From assembly GCF_025989185.1 (NCBI RefSeq), contig NZ_JAPDNT010000029.1, positions 1 to 58,862 of the forward strand: 58,862 nucleotides of DNA, written 5' to 3'. The position numbers were made by a program, and so were the translations under genes. This DNA comes from Limobrevibacterium gyesilva. GTDB lineage: Bacteria > Pseudomonadota > Alphaproteobacteria > Acetobacterales > Acetobacteraceae. Under the pieces are notes generated by a model. It saw only the letters and a list, made by a program, of their open reading frames with translations. It was not told the origin of the DNA and ran no database searches. This document shows positions 24,277-32,959 of this stretch, in pieces. Within the stretch, counting starts at the first letter, position 1, and the number at the start of each line of letters is the position of its first letter.

Positions 24277-26181
24277 ATGGACACGGCCCCAGGCAGCAGC
24301 CGCTACGCGGACGTGATGGCCGCGTGGCGGCGCGACCCCGCGGCGTTCTGGGCGAAGGCCGCCGAAGGCATCACCTGGGACAAGCCATGCGACCGCGTGT
24401 TCGACCCGGCGCTGGGCCTGTTCGGCGGGTGGTTTGCCGGCGGCCGGCTCAACACCTGTTTCAACGCCGTCGACCGCCACGTTCTGGCCGGGCGTGGCGA
24501 CCAGCCCGCCCTGATCTGGGACAGCCCGATGGCCGGGCGCATCGAAACCGTCACCTATAGCCAGTTGCGCGACCGCACCGCCCGCGTGGCCGGCGCCCTC
24601 GCCGCCCTGGGCGTGCAGCGCGGCGACCGGGTGGTGATCTACATGCCCATGGCCCCCGAAGCCGCCATCGCCATGCTGGCCTGCGCGCGCCTCGGCGCGA
24701 TCCATTCCGTCGTGTTCGGCGGCTTCGCGGCGGCCGAGCTGGCCAAGCGGATCGAGGACGCCGAACCGCGCGTCGTCGTCTCCGCGTCCTGCGGCCTCGA
24801 GCCGGGCCGGGTGGTCCAGTACAAGCCGCTGCTCGACGCCGCCATCGCCTTCTCCGCGCACAAGCCGGACGCCTGCCTGATCCTGCAGCGCCCGCAGGCG
24901 ACGGCCAGCATGGTCGCCGGCCGCGACCACGACTTCGCCGCGGCCGAAGCCGCCGCGGCCCCCGCCGATCCGGTCTCGGTCGCCGCGACCGACCCGCTCT
25001 ACATCCTCTATACGTCGGGAACGACCGGGAAGCCGAAAGGCGTGGTGCGCGACGCCGGCGGCCACGCCGTGGCGCTGCACAACTCCATGCGTATGGTCTA
25101 CGGCGTGCAGGCTGGCGACGTCTATTGGGCCGCCTCCGACGTCGGCTGGGTGGTCGGCCACAGCTACATCGTCTACGCCCCGCTGCTCGCCGGCTGCACC
25201 ACGATCATGTACGAGGGCAAGCCGGTCGGCACCCCCGATGCCGGCGCGTTCTGGCGGGTCTGTGCCCAGCACGGCGTGCGCGTGCTGTTCACCGCCCCCA
25301 CCGCCCTGCGCGCCATCAAGCAGCAGGACCCCGACGGCGCCCAGCTCGCGAAATACGACCTGTCGAAGCTCGACGCGCTGTTCCTCGCCGGCGAGCGGTG
25401 CGATCCGCCTACCGCCATCTGGGCCGCCGAGAAGCTGAACCGCCCGGTGGTGGACCATTGGTGGCAGACCGAAACCGGCTGGCCCATTACCGCCGGCTTT
25501 CGGGACCTCGGCCTGTTCCCGCCCAAGCCCGGCGCCGGCGGCCGCCCCGCGCCCGGCTACGACGTGCAGGCGCTCGACGATTCCGGCCACGAACTGCCGC
25601 GCGGGCAGAGCGGCAACCTCGCCATCCGCCTGCCGCTGCCGCCCGGCTGCGCCCCCACCCTGTGGCACAACGAAGAAGGCTACCGCAGCGCCTATCTGGC
25701 GGACTTCCCCGGCTGGTACCGCACGGGCGACGCCGGCACCATCGACGAAGACGGGGACGTCTGGGTGATGGGCCGCACCGACGACATCATCAACGTCGCC
25801 GGCCACCGCCTGTCCACCGGCGCCATGGAAGAAGTCCTGGCCAGCCACCCCGCGGTGGCCGAGTGCGCCGTGGTCGGCGCCAAAGACGAGCTGAAAGGCC
25901 AGACCCCGCTCGGCCTCGTGGTGCTGAAATCCGGCGTCACCACCGACCCCGGCACCATCAGCAAGGAACTGGTCGCCCTGGTGCGCGAGCGCATCGGCCC
26001 TGTGGCCGCCTTCCGCGAGGCCCATATCGTCCCGCGCCTGCCAAAGACCCGCTCCGGCAAGATCCTCCGCGCCAGCCTGCGCCGCATCGCCGACGGCGAA
26101 CCCGCCGCCCCGCCGCCCACCATCGACGACCCCGCGATCCTGGACGAGATCGGGGCGGTTCTGGGGTCGCGGATTTTGTAG
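24277..26181 (+). CDS. prpE: Propionate--CoA ligase (acetyl-CoA synthetase family)
   Basis: A 634-residue ANL-superfamily acyl-CoA synthetase. It activates propionate, or a similar short acid, with ATP to the acyl-AMP and then the CoA thioester. It shows the Acs-type N-terminal domain, P-loop YILYTSGTTGKPKGVVRD near residue 245, WWQTETGWPITAG near 395, YRTGDAGTIDEDGDVWVMGR near 485 and the C-terminal acetylatable lysine in RLPKTRSGKILRASLRR near 595. Length and the VVRDAGGHAVAL segment after the P-loop fit PrpE better than Acs. The start follows AGGAGG. It may work with the upstream carboxylate-type transporter. Confidence 0.88.
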   Translation: MDTAPGSSRYADVMAAWRRDPAAFWAKAAEGITWDKPCDRVFDPALGLFGGWFAGGRLNTCFNAVDRHVLAGRGDQPALIWDSPMAGRIETVTYSQLRDRTARVAGALAALGVQRGDRVVIYMPMAPEAAIAMLACARLGAIHSVVFGGFAAAELAKRIEDAEPRVVVSASCGLEPGRVVQYKPLLDAAIAFSAHKPDACLILQRPQATASMVAGRDHDFAAAEAAAAPADPVSVAATDPLYILYTSGTTGKPKGVVRDAGGHAVALHNSMRMVYGVQAGDVYWAASDVGWVVGHSYIVYAPLLAGCTTIMYEGKPVGTPDAGAFWRVCAQHGVRVLFTAPTALRAIKQQDPDGAQLAKYDLSKLDALFLAGERCDPPTAIWAAEKLNRPVVDHWWQTETGWPITAGFRDLGLFPPKPGAGGRPAPGYDVQALDDSGHELPRGQSGNLAIRLPLPPGCAPTLWHNEEGYRSAYLADFPGWYRTGDAGTIDEDGDVWVMGRTDDIINVAGHRLSTGAMEEVLASHPAVAECAVVGAKDELKGQTPLGLVVLKSGVTTDPGTISKELVALVRERIGPVAAFREAHIVPRLPKTRSGKILRASLRRIADGEPAAPPPTIDDPAILDEIGAVLGSRIL

Positions 26182-26184
26182 GAA

Positions 26185-26224
26185 GGAAGGCAAGGCCAGG
26201 GCTCTGCCCCTGGCCTTGCCTTCC
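26185..26224. terminator. Bidirectional hairpin terminator between convergent genes
   Basis: A perfect 17-bp inverted repeat (left arm 26185-26201, right arm 26208-26224, 6-base loop) fills the 47-bp gap between the convergent prpE and yqaA-like stops. There is no clear T tract, but the position and stem strength point to termination in both directions. Confidence 0.7.
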
Positions 26225-26228
26225 CTTC

Positions 26229-26807
26229 TTACAGAAACCGCAGCACCAGAAACCCGCCCACGATCCCGGCCGCGATGGCGGTGGTCACGAGGGTCAGGCG
26301 GCGTTCGATGAAGGTTCGGACGCGGTCGCCGTAGAAGTGCAGCAGGGTGGCGAGCAGGAAGAAGCGGGCGCCGCGGGTGACGATGCTGGCGGCGACGAAG
26401 ACCGGGAAGCTGAAGCTGGCAGCGCCGGAGGCGATGGTGACGATCTTGTAGGGGATCGGCGTCAGGCCTTTGACCAGGATCACCCACAGGCCGTATTCGG
26501 CGTAGGTCTGCTTGAAGCGCTCGAACGCGGCCTCGTAGTGGTAGGCGTGCAGCAGCGGGGTGGCGATCACGTCGAACAATGCGTAGCCGATCAGGTAGCC
26601 CAGCACGCCGCCGACCACGCTGGCGACGGTGCAGATCGTGGCGAACCGCCAGGCCCGGTCCGGGCGCGCCAGGGCCATCGGCACCAGCAATGCGTCGGGC
26701 GGGATCGGGAAGAAGCTGCTCTCGGCGAAGCTGATGATCGCCAGCCACACCGGCGCGTGCCGGCTGGCCGAGAGCGCGAGCACGCGCTGATACAGGCGCT
26801 GGAGCAT
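26229..26807 (-). CDS. YqaA-family (DedA-like, SNARE-associated) membrane protein
   Basis: A 192-residue membrane protein related to E. coli YqaA and the DedA superfamily. The hallmark is ISFAESSFFPIPPDALLVPM (residues 25-44), with the acidic Glu and PIPPD motif. GYLIGYALFDVIATPLL and the re-entrant segment VILVKGLTPIPYKIVTIASG follow near 108-128. DedA relatives help in lipid carrier recycling and membrane homeostasis; the YqaA branch is less defined. It is a single gene, convergent with prpE. Confidence 0.85.
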   Translation of the reverse strand: MLQRLYQRVLALSASRHAPVWLAIISFAESSFFPIPPDALLVPMALARPDRAWRFATICTVASVVGGVLGYLIGYALFDVIATPLLHAYHYEAAFERFKQTYAEYGLWVILVKGLTPIPYKIVTIASGAASFSFPVFVAASIVTRGARFFLLATLLHFYGDRVRTFIERRLTLVTTAIAAGIVGGFLVLRFL

Positions 26808-26910
26808 GCGGGGGTTCCTTGCTGGCCGGTGATGCTGTGCCAGTTTCAGGCGCAGGGTTCAATCGGCTGGACTATGCTGTCTCAGGTTGGAATGCAGTCA
26901 AGAAAGCCGG

Positions 26911-27567
26911 ATGCCCATGCGCATAGCCCTGATCCATGCCCTGAAACACTCGGTCGCGCCGATCGAGGCGGCGTTCGCGCGGCTCTGGCCCGACGCAATG
27001 CTGGCCAATCTGCTCGATGACAGCCTGTCGGCCGACCTGGCGCGCGCGGGCGCATTGACCCCGGCCATGACCGAACGCTTCCTCGCGCTGTCGCGCTATG
27101 CGGTGGGATGTGGGGCGGACGGCATCCTGTTCACCTGCTCGGCGTTCGGCCCGTGCATCGAGGCCTGCGCCGAGGCGCTGGCGCCGCTGCCGGTGCTGAA
27201 GCCGAACGAGGCGATGATCGAGGAGGCGCTGGAGGCCGGCGGCGCCCGGGCGCGGATCGGGTTGATGGCGACATTCGCGCCCACCCTCGCCTCCATGCCG
27301 CCCGAATTCGCGGCGGTGGCGCCGCAGGCCACCCTGGTGCCATGCCTGGTGGAGGGTGCTCTTGCGGCGCTGGACCGTGGTGATGCAACCAGGCACGACC
27401 AGGCCGCGGCGGCGGCCGCGACGTCCGTGCAGGACTGCGACGTGATCGCGCTGACGCAGTTCAGCCTCGCCCGCGCCGCCCCGCTGGTGGCACAGGCGAC
27501 AGGCCGGCCGGTGTTGACCACGCCCGACAGCGCGGTGCGCAAGCTGCGCCGGCTGCTGGCGGCATGA
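26911..27567 (+). CDS. Asp/Glu racemase-superfamily protein
   Basis: A 218-residue protein of the aspartate/glutamate/hydantoin racemase and arylmalonate decarboxylase superfamily. The first catalytic Cys lies in ILFTCSAFGPCIEA near residue 75. The position of the second Cys in true racemases is occupied by VIALTQFSLARAAP, without Cys, as in decarboxylase- or isomerase-like members. It is therefore probably not a classical two-Cys racemase. The start at 26911 has AAGAAAG upstream; ATG 26917 is possible. The stop overlaps the start of the next gene (ATGA). Confidence 0.75.
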   Translation: MPMRIALIHALKHSVAPIEAAFARLWPDAMLANLLDDSLSADLARAGALTPAMTERFLALSRYAVGCGADGILFTCSAFGPCIEACAEALAPLPVLKPNEAMIEEALEAGGARARIGLMATFAPTLASMPPEFAAVAPQATLVPCLVEGALAALDRGDATRHDQAAAAAATSVQDCDVIALTQFSLARAAPLVAQATGRPVLTTPDSAVRKLRRLLAA

Positions 27568-27860
27568 GCGCCATGGACATCGCCGCGTTCCGCCACTCGC
27601 TGGTGCAGGCGGCGCCGCCCGAAGGTCTGAGTCTGGCGCTGCAGGGGCTGTGGTGGGATGCGCGCGGCGACTGGAACCGTGCCCATGCCTGCGCGCAGGA
27701 CCAGGACGACGCCGAGGGGGCGGCGGTGCATGCCTATCTGCACCGCAAGGAGGGCGACCTGCCCAATGCCCGCTACTGGTACGCCCGCGCCGGCCGACCG
27801 GTCGCCGCCGGCACGCTGGAGCAGGAATGGGCAAGCCTGGTGGACGCGCTCCTGCGCTGA
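27564..27860 (+). CDS. Conserved hypothetical small protein
   Basis: A 98-residue cytoplasmic protein whose family function I do not know. It begins MSAMDIAAFRHSLVQAAPP and contains ALQGLWWDARGDWNRAHACA, then AVHAYLHRKEGDLPNARYWY. The second half resembles a single TPR/Sel1-like helix pair. The start overlaps the stop of the racemase-like gene, so the two form a coupled pair. A second Met three codons in is an alternative start. Confidence 0.7.
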   Translation: MSAMDIAAFRHSLVQAAPPEGLSLALQGLWWDARGDWNRAHACAQDQDDAEGAAVHAYLHRKEGDLPNARYWYARAGRPVAAGTLEQEWASLVDALLR

Positions 27861-27910
27861 TGTCCTGAATCTGAGGTTCGCATAGGTGGCGAACTTCGGG
27901 GGCAGGACAC
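27861..27910. repeat. Palindromic repeat (REP-like), copy A
   Basis: The outer arms TGTCCTG (27861-27867) and CAGGACA (27903-27909), and inner arms GTTCGC (27876-27881) and GCGAAC (27889-27894), flank the loop ATAGGTG. The same plan and loop recur as a perfect palindrome at 40841-40893. The 22 bases at 27889-27910 recur exactly at 27963-27984. It begins directly after the stop of the hypothetical gene. Confidence 0.7.
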
Positions 27911-27962
27911 GAGCCCTTTGTTTTCAGTGGCCTGCTGGCCCCTGCGTCCGCCGCAAGATGCG

Positions 27963-27984
27963 GCGAACTTCGGGGGCAGGACAC
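27963..27984. repeat. Half copy of the palindromic repeat, copy B
   Basis: A 22-bp exact direct copy of the right half of copy A (begins GCGAACTTCGGGGG). The left half is absent; a different small hairpin (CCGC-AAGAT-GCGG) lies in its place. Its last base is also the last base of the histidine kinase stop codon on the opposite strand, so the repeat abuts two genes without entering them. Confidence 0.65.
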
Positions 27985-29336
27985 TAGACCGGAAGGGTCA
28001 CGCTCGCGCGGGCGCCGCCTTGGGGGTGGCTCGTGAGCGTCACGTCGCCGCCATGCGCGCGCAGGATGTTGCGCGCGATCGACAATCCCAGGCCGATGCC
28101 GCCGGTCTCGCGGTTGCGGCTCGCCTCCAGCCGGTGGAACGGCTGGAACACGCGTTCCAGCGCGTCGTCGGGAATGCCCGGCCCGTCGTCGTCGATATGC
28201 AGAACGACCGCCGGCCCGCCCGGCCGGTCGGCAGGGGGATGCAGCGTGGCCCGGGCGCTGCCGCCGTAGTTGATGGCGTTGGCGACGAGGTTGGTCAGGG
28301 CCCGTTTCAGCACCACGGGGCGCACCCGTACCGGCAGGTGGTCGGGGCCCTGGTAGCTTATCAGCAGCGGATCGAGGGCGGGATTGGCGTCGGCGGCCTC
28401 GTCGAGGATCGTGCGCACAAGCTCGGCCAGATCCACGGCCGATACCGGCTCCTCGACCGCCGCGTCCCGGCCGAACGCCAGCGTTGCCGACACCATCGCC
28501 TCCAGCTCGGCCAGGTCGGCCAGCATCTTGCGGCGCTGTTCCTCGTCCTCGACGAACTCGGCGCGCAACCGCATGCGGGTGATCGGCGTGCGCAGGTCGT
28601 GGCCGATGGCCGTCAGCATGAACGTGCGATCCTGCACGAAGCGGCGGATACGCTCGGCCATGGTGTTGAACGCGGCGGCGGCGGTGGCGACCTCGGCCGG
28701 GCCGGTTTCCGGCAGCGGCGGCGCGTTGACGTCCCGGCCCAAGGCCTCGGCCGCGGCGGCCAGGGTCGTCACCGGCAGCGTCAGGCGCCGCACCGCCCAC
28801 AGGATCAGCACCGCCGCCGTCACCGACATCAGCGTGAATGCGCTGAGGAAGCTCGTCGAATCCCAGGGGCGCGGCGGCGGCATGGGAACCACCAGCCTGA
28901 GCCATTGCGAACTCGGGAAGCGGAACCCCACCACCAGCTGCCCCACCTCGGGCCCGCCCAGGACCACCACGTCGAGCGGCCGCTCCCGCAGGGGGATCGG
29001 TACCAGCTGCATGTCCGCAAGCAGCTGGCGCCGCAGCGACATGGGGGCGGGCGCCAGCTCGTCGCCGGGCGGGTTGACGGCCAGCGAGACGAACGGGCCG
29101 TCCGGCAGATCCAGTTCCTGCACGACGGAGTCACGCCGGTCCTCGGGCACCAACGCGATGCTGCGATAAAGGCTCATGCTGCGCACGGCGATGTCGCGCG
29201 CCTGCGCCATTCGCTGCAGGTCCTCGCGATCAAGCGCGTGGATGGTCAGGCCGGCGATCTGCACCACGACCAGCGCGGTCACCAGCACCAGTGCGGTCCT
29301 GGCCGCGAGACTTCGCGGCCAGAGCCGGAGGATCAC
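27984..29336 (-). CDS. EnvZ-like sensor histidine kinase
   Basis: A 450-residue inner-membrane kinase. It has a transmembrane helix near 10-30 (LAARTALVLVTALVVVQIAG), a periplasmic sensor region of about 130 residues and a second helix near 165-185. A HAMP region follows (RRLTLPVTTLAAAAEALG), then the phospho-acceptor His in LTAIGHDLRTPITRMRLR and an ATPase domain with NLVANAINYGG (N box), DDDGPGIPDD (G1) and GIGLGLSIAR (G2). The Pro-bearing HDLRTPITRMRLR box places it with EnvZ/RstB-type kinases. Its ATG overlaps the stop of the response regulator gene, so the two are a coupled system. The stimulus is unknown. Confidence 0.9.
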   Translation of the reverse strand: MILRLWPRSLAARTALVLVTALVVVQIAGLTIHALDREDLQRMAQARDIAVRSMSLYRSIALVPEDRRDSVVQELDLPDGPFVSLAVNPPGDELAPAPMSLRRQLLADMQLVPIPLRERPLDVVVLGGPEVGQLVVGFRFPSSQWLRLVVPMPPPRPWDSTSFLSAFTLMSVTAAVLILWAVRRLTLPVTTLAAAAEALGRDVNAPPLPETGPAEVATAAAAFNTMAERIRRFVQDRTFMLTAIGHDLRTPITRMRLRAEFVEDEEQRRKMLADLAELEAMVSATLAFGRDAAVEEPVSAVDLAELVRTILDEAADANPALDPLLISYQGPDHLPVRVRPVVLKRALTNLVANAINYGGSARATLHPPADRPGGPAVVLHIDDDGPGIPDDALERVFQPFHRLEASRNRETGGIGLGLSIARNILRAHGGDVTLTSHPQGGARASVTLPV

Positions 29337-30079
29337 AGACGCTTGACCTCCGCCGCCAGCACGTAACCCCCGCCGCGCACGGTCTTGATCAACTGGGCAT
29401 TGCGGCCGTTGTCCTCAAGCTTGCGGCGCAGGCGGCTGATGGCGACGTCGATGGCGCGGTCGAAGGGCCCGGCCTGGCGGCCGCGCAGCAGGTCCAGCAG
29501 CATGTCGCGGGTCAGCACGCGGTTGGCCCGGTCGATCAGTGCGGCCAGCAGGTCGTATTCGCCGCCGGTCAGCGGCACCTCCACCCCCTCCGGGTTCAGC
29601 AGGCGGCGGCGGGTGGGCTCCAGGGTCCAGTCGCTGAACTGGATGGCCCGCGGCGCCTGCTCCGTGCGCCGGTCGACCGGCTCGCTGACCCGGCGCAACA
29701 CGGCGCGGATGCGGGCCAGCAGCTCACGCGGGTTGAACGGCTTGGGCAGGTAGTCGTCCGCACCCAGCTCCAGGCCGATGATGCGGTCGGTCTCCTCGCC
29801 CATGGCCGTGAGCATGACGATCGGCACGTTGGACTGGCTACGCAGCCAGCGCGCGAAATCCAGGCCGCTCTCACCGGGCAGCATCAGGTCGAGCACCACC
29901 ATCTGGAAGTTCCCATTGGGCCAGATGCGCCGCGCCTCCCGGGCATCGCGGACCGCGCTGACGCGAAACCGCTGGCGCTCCAGGAACATGGCGATGAGAT
30001 CGCGGATCTCACGGTCATCATCGATCACGAGGATGTGCGGAAGCTGAGTGTTGGACGTTGTCTCCATGATCCCGACCAT
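29333..30079 (-). CDS. OmpR-family response regulator
   Basis: A 248-residue regulator. The receiver domain has the acidic pair in ILVIDDDREIR, phospho-acceptor Asp in MVVLDLMLPGESG, Thr in IVMLTAMGEETD and Lys in DDYLPKPFNPREL. The C-terminal OmpR-type winged helix includes LTGGEYDLLAALIDRANRVL and AIDVAISRLRRKLED...IKTVRGGGYVL. The start at 30079 (MVGIMETTS) is supported by GGAG 6 bases upstream; the METTS start lacks a good site. It forms an operon with the kinase and is divergent from the alkA-like gene, 75 bp apart. Confidence 0.9.
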   Translation of the reverse strand: MVGIMETTSNTQLPHILVIDDDREIRDLIAMFLERQRFRVSAVRDAREARRIWPNGNFQMVVLDLMLPGESGLDFARWLRSQSNVPIVMLTAMGEETDRIIGLELGADDYLPKPFNPRELLARIRAVLRRVSEPVDRRTEQAPRAIQFSDWTLEPTRRRLLNPEGVEVPLTGGEYDLLAALIDRANRVLTRDMLLDLLRGRQAGPFDRAIDVAISRLRRKLEDNGRNAQLIKTVRGGGYVLAAEVKRL

Positions 30080-30154
30080 AGCCGACTCCGCAGGCTTGCG
30101 GAGCGGCGGTTGCAATCCGTTGCATTTCACCCAGCCATCATAGCCCGCGCAGCG

Positions 30155-30865
30155 ATGGCCGGGAAACGCCGCGCTGATTCCACCGCGCCGGAAGATGCTC
30201 TAAGTGACGGTGTGACCTTTCCTCATCCCCCTCCGGCCGCACGGGCCGGCCTTGCTGTCCTGACCGCCGACGACCCCGATCTCGCGGGAATCGAGGCCGT
30301 GGCGGGCCCCCTCCCCTGGCGCCGCCGCCCGGATGGCTTCCCCGGCCTGCTGCAGGCGATCATGGGCCAGCAGATCAGCAACCAGGCGGCGGCCGCCATC
30401 TGGAAGCGGCTGGCCGCCCTGCCCGGCGCGCTCGATCCTGCCGGCCTGCTGGCGCTGGACGATGATGCGTTGCGCGCCGCTGGGCTGTCCCGGCCCAAGA
30501 TGGCGCATGCGCGCGCGCTGGCAGAGGCCTTCGCCGACGGCCGGCTGGATGCGGGCCGGTTGGCCGGGATGGACGACACGGCGGCGATCGCCGCCATCGC
30601 CGCGGTGCGCGGCATGGGGCCCTGGACCGCCGAGGTCTACCTGCTGTTCGCGCTGCAGCGGCCCGACGTATTCCCGGCGGGCGATGTGGCGCTGGCGGCG
30701 TCGGCCGCGCATCTGAAGGGGTTGCCCGCCCGCCCCGCCCCGGCGGCGCTGCGGGCGCTGGCCGAGCGGTGGCGGCCGCACCGGGCGCTGGCCGCACGGC
30801 TGCTCTGGCACCACTGGCGTCATGTCACCGGCCGCCCCGCCATGGACGACCTGCCGGCCGTCTGA
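30155..30865 (+). CDS. DNA-3-methyladenine glycosylase II (AlkA-like HhH-GPD enzyme)
   Basis: A 236-residue base-excision repair glycosylase that removes alkylated purines. It has FPGLLQAIMGQQISNQAAAAIW near residue 65, the helix-hairpin-helix IAAVRGMGPWTAEVYLLFAL near 150 and a catalytic Asp in PDVFPAGDVALA. It lacks the FeS cluster of the Nth branch. Annotated from ATG 30155; a later GTG in VTFPHPPPA would give a shorter protein typical of short AlkA forms. It is a single gene, convergent with motA. Confidence 0.85.
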   Translation: MAGKRRADSTAPEDALSDGVTFPHPPPAARAGLAVLTADDPDLAGIEAVAGPLPWRRRPDGFPGLLQAIMGQQISNQAAAAIWKRLAALPGALDPAGLLALDDDALRAAGLSRPKMAHARALAEAFADGRLDAGRLAGMDDTAAIAAIAAVRGMGPWTAEVYLLFALQRPDVFPAGDVALAASAAHLKGLPARPAPAALRALAERWRPHRALAARLLWHHWRHVTGRPAMDDLPAV

Positions 30866-30875
30866 TGGCCGTCTT

Positions 30876-31742
30876 CTAGGCAATTTGGAGGTTCTGCACC
30901 GCGGACTCCAGCTCCTGGAAGCTCGGCATGTGCCGGTTCGGGGCCATCTTGCGGCCGGTTTCCACGCTCACCTGCGGGGCGTTGCCGTGCAGATGCGCGA
31001 CCAGCACGGCGCGGATCACCTCGAAGAACTTGCTCTCCTCCTCCACCACCCCCTTCAGGCGGCTGGCGAAAGGACCGGCAACGCCATAGGCCAGCAGGAT
31101 GCCCAGGAACGTGCCCACCAGCGCGCCACCGATCATTGCCCCCAGCACCGCCGGCGGCTCGTTGATGTGCGACATCGTCTTGATCACGCCCAGCACCGCC
31201 GCCACGATCCCCAGCGCCGGCAGGCCGTCGGCCATGGTCTGCAGCGCGTGCGCGGGGTGCAGTTCCTCGTGCAACGTCTTCTTCAGCTCCCGCGCCATCA
31301 CGTCCTCGATCTGGTTCGGGTCGTCGGCGTTCATGCCGACCATGCGCAGGTAGTCGCAGATCATCGCGCAGGCGTGATGGTTGCCGAGGATCTTCGGGAA
31401 CTTCTGGAAGGCCGCGCTTTCCTCGGGCTTCTCGATATGCGGCTCCAGCGCCATCGAGCCCTTGGTGCTGGCCAGCCGGACGAAGAAATACAGCAGGCTC
31501 AGCAGTTCCACATAATCCGCCTGGTTGTACGACGCGCCCTTCAATGCCTTCGCCACGCCGCCCAGTGTGTGCTTCACGTCGTGCATGCTGTTGGACATCA
31601 CGAAGGTGCCGATCGCAGCCCCGCCGATGGTGAGCATCTCGTGCGGAATGGCATGCAGCAACGGCCCCATGCTGCCGCCCGACACCATGTAGCTGCCGAA
31701 CACGCAGGCCAGCACGAACACCAGGCCGCCGAGAGTGATCAT
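30876..31742 (-). CDS. motA: Flagellar stator protein MotA
   Basis: A 288-residue inner-membrane proton-channel subunit. Four hydrophobic helices are visible: 3-20, about 34-50, about 170-195 (ADGLPALGIVAAVLGVIKTM) and about 200-225 (IGGALVGTFLGILLAYG). The long cytoplasmic loop carries the torque residues (ARELKKTLHEELHP). HAIPHEMLTIGGAAIGTFV is typical of the alphaproteobacterial MotA. It lies 28 bp downstream of motB on the same strand, the reverse of the usual motA-motB order, and no other flagellar gene is in the window. Confidence 0.92.
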   Translation of the reverse strand: MITLGGLVFVLACVFGSYMVSGGSMGPLLHAIPHEMLTIGGAAIGTFVMSNSMHDVKHTLGGVAKALKGASYNQADYVELLSLLYFFVRLASTKGSMALEPHIEKPEESAAFQKFPKILGNHHACAMICDYLRMVGMNADDPNQIEDVMARELKKTLHEELHPAHALQTMADGLPALGIVAAVLGVIKTMSHINEPPAVLGAMIGGALVGTFLGILLAYGVAGPFASRLKGVVEEESKFFEVIRAVLVAHLHGNAPQVSVETGRKMAPNRHMPSFQELESAVQNLQIA

Positions 31743-31770
31743 GCGGGGCCGCCGATCGTCGCCGGCACGT

Positions 31771-32865
31771 TCATCCGCCCACCCGCACGCTGCGCAGCAC
31801 CACGATGGCGATCCGGCGGTTGGCCGCGGCGAGCGGGTCGGCCGGCAGCAGCGGATCGCGGTCGGCGTTGCCGGTGACGCTGCGCAGGCGGCCTTCCTGC
31901 AACCCGGCCTCCACCAGCAGGCGGCGGGTGGCGTTGGCGCGCTCGCTGGACAGTTCCCAGTTGGTCTTGCCTTCGCCCTTGTAGGGCGCGGCGTCGGTGT
32001 GGCCGGCGATGGAGACCGGCTCGGACAGCTTCGCCAGCACCGGCCCGATCTTGTGCAGCAGCATCCTTGCGCGCTCGTTCAGCACCGCCGATCCGGTGGC
32101 GAACATCGGCTGGCGGTCCTCGTCCAGAAGCTGGATGCGCAGGCCCTCGGGAGTCTGGTCGATGGCGAGCTGGCGAGCGAGGTCCGCCAGCTGCGGATCG
32201 TCGCGCACGGCGTCGCGGATCTGCTGTGCCGCCTGCTCGAACGCCGCCCGCTCGCGCCGGTCGAGCTCGGCGCGCAGGGCCGCGTCGTCGAGCGCATGCG
32301 GATCGGCCTGCTTCGCCTGCCCGGCATTGGCGAGGAAGGCGGCCTGCGACGGGCTCTGCGCCTGGATCGTTCCCTGGCCGCCGCCCGGCGCCTTTGCCCC
32401 TTCCTGATGCACCTCCGCGTCGGCATTGCCGACGGCGGTGGCCTCCCGGTCGGCCTCGCCGGCCGTCGGAGGCGGAGTCGCGGGGTGCAGCGCATCCGGG
32501 GGCTGATCGCTGTCGGGATCGTCGCTGTCGGGCACCGACGGCGCCAGGCCCGGCCGCACCGTCTGGGTGCCACGCTCCGACACCAGTTCGCCGTGGTCAT
32601 AACGCGTGTGGCCGCCGAACGGCTTGCCGGAGCCCGAGGAGGCATGGCTGATCGCGTTCGATGGGGTGAAATAATCGGCGAGGCCGCGGCGCTGGTCCTC
32701 CGTCGTGGCATTCAGCAGCCACATCAGCAGGAAGAACGCCATCATGGCGGTCACGAAATCGGCGTAGGCGACCTTCCAGGCGCCACCGTGATGGTCGCCC
32801 TCGACGATCTCCTCCTTGCGGATGACCACGCCGCCGCGTTCGCCCTGCTTGCCTTTCCTGCTCAT
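31771..32865 (-). CDS. motB: Flagellar stator protein MotB
   Basis: A 364-residue stator protein. A short cytoplasmic basic start (SRKGKQGERGGVVIRKEE) precedes the plug/transmembrane helix with the proton-carrying Asp in WKVAYADFVTAMMAFFLLMW. A linker rich in Pro, Asp and Glu follows. The C-terminal OmpA-like peptidoglycan-binding domain (about 230-360) carries VSIAGHTDAAPYKGEG, ELSSERANATRRLL and AANRRIAIVVL. I chose ATG 32865 (MSRKGKQ) over 32889. It is transcribed ahead of motA and anchors the stator to the cell wall. Confidence 0.9.
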   Translation of the reverse strand: MSRKGKQGERGGVVIRKEEIVEGDHHGGAWKVAYADFVTAMMAFFLLMWLLNATTEDQRRGLADYFTPSNAISHASSGSGKPFGGHTRYDHGELVSERGTQTVRPGLAPSVPDSDDPDSDQPPDALHPATPPPTAGEADREATAVGNADAEVHQEGAKAPGGGQGTIQAQSPSQAAFLANAGQAKQADPHALDDAALRAELDRRERAAFEQAAQQIRDAVRDDPQLADLARQLAIDQTPEGLRIQLLDEDRQPMFATGSAVLNERARMLLHKIGPVLAKLSEPVSIAGHTDAAPYKGEGKTNWELSSERANATRRLLVEAGLQEGRLRSVTGNADRDPLLPADPLAAANRRIAIVVLRSVRVGG

Positions 32866-32959
32866 CCGGCCCCCGCATCCGCCTGCCATCGCGCAGGACG
32901 CGGGAAGGATGCGGCGCGTTGTTTAATCCGCGCCTAACCGGGCCGGGCCGATCCGCGGG

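Noticed and set aside
22477-26862. A 1461-codon minus-strand open frame
   Set aside because: It runs antisense through the MFS and prpE genes and into the frame of yqaA, with no recognisable domain; the true genes have full motif sets.
27564-27860. Ribosomal or toxin-antitoxin small gene
   Set aside because: The 98-residue product shows no toxin, antitoxin or ribosomal motif; kept as hypothetical.
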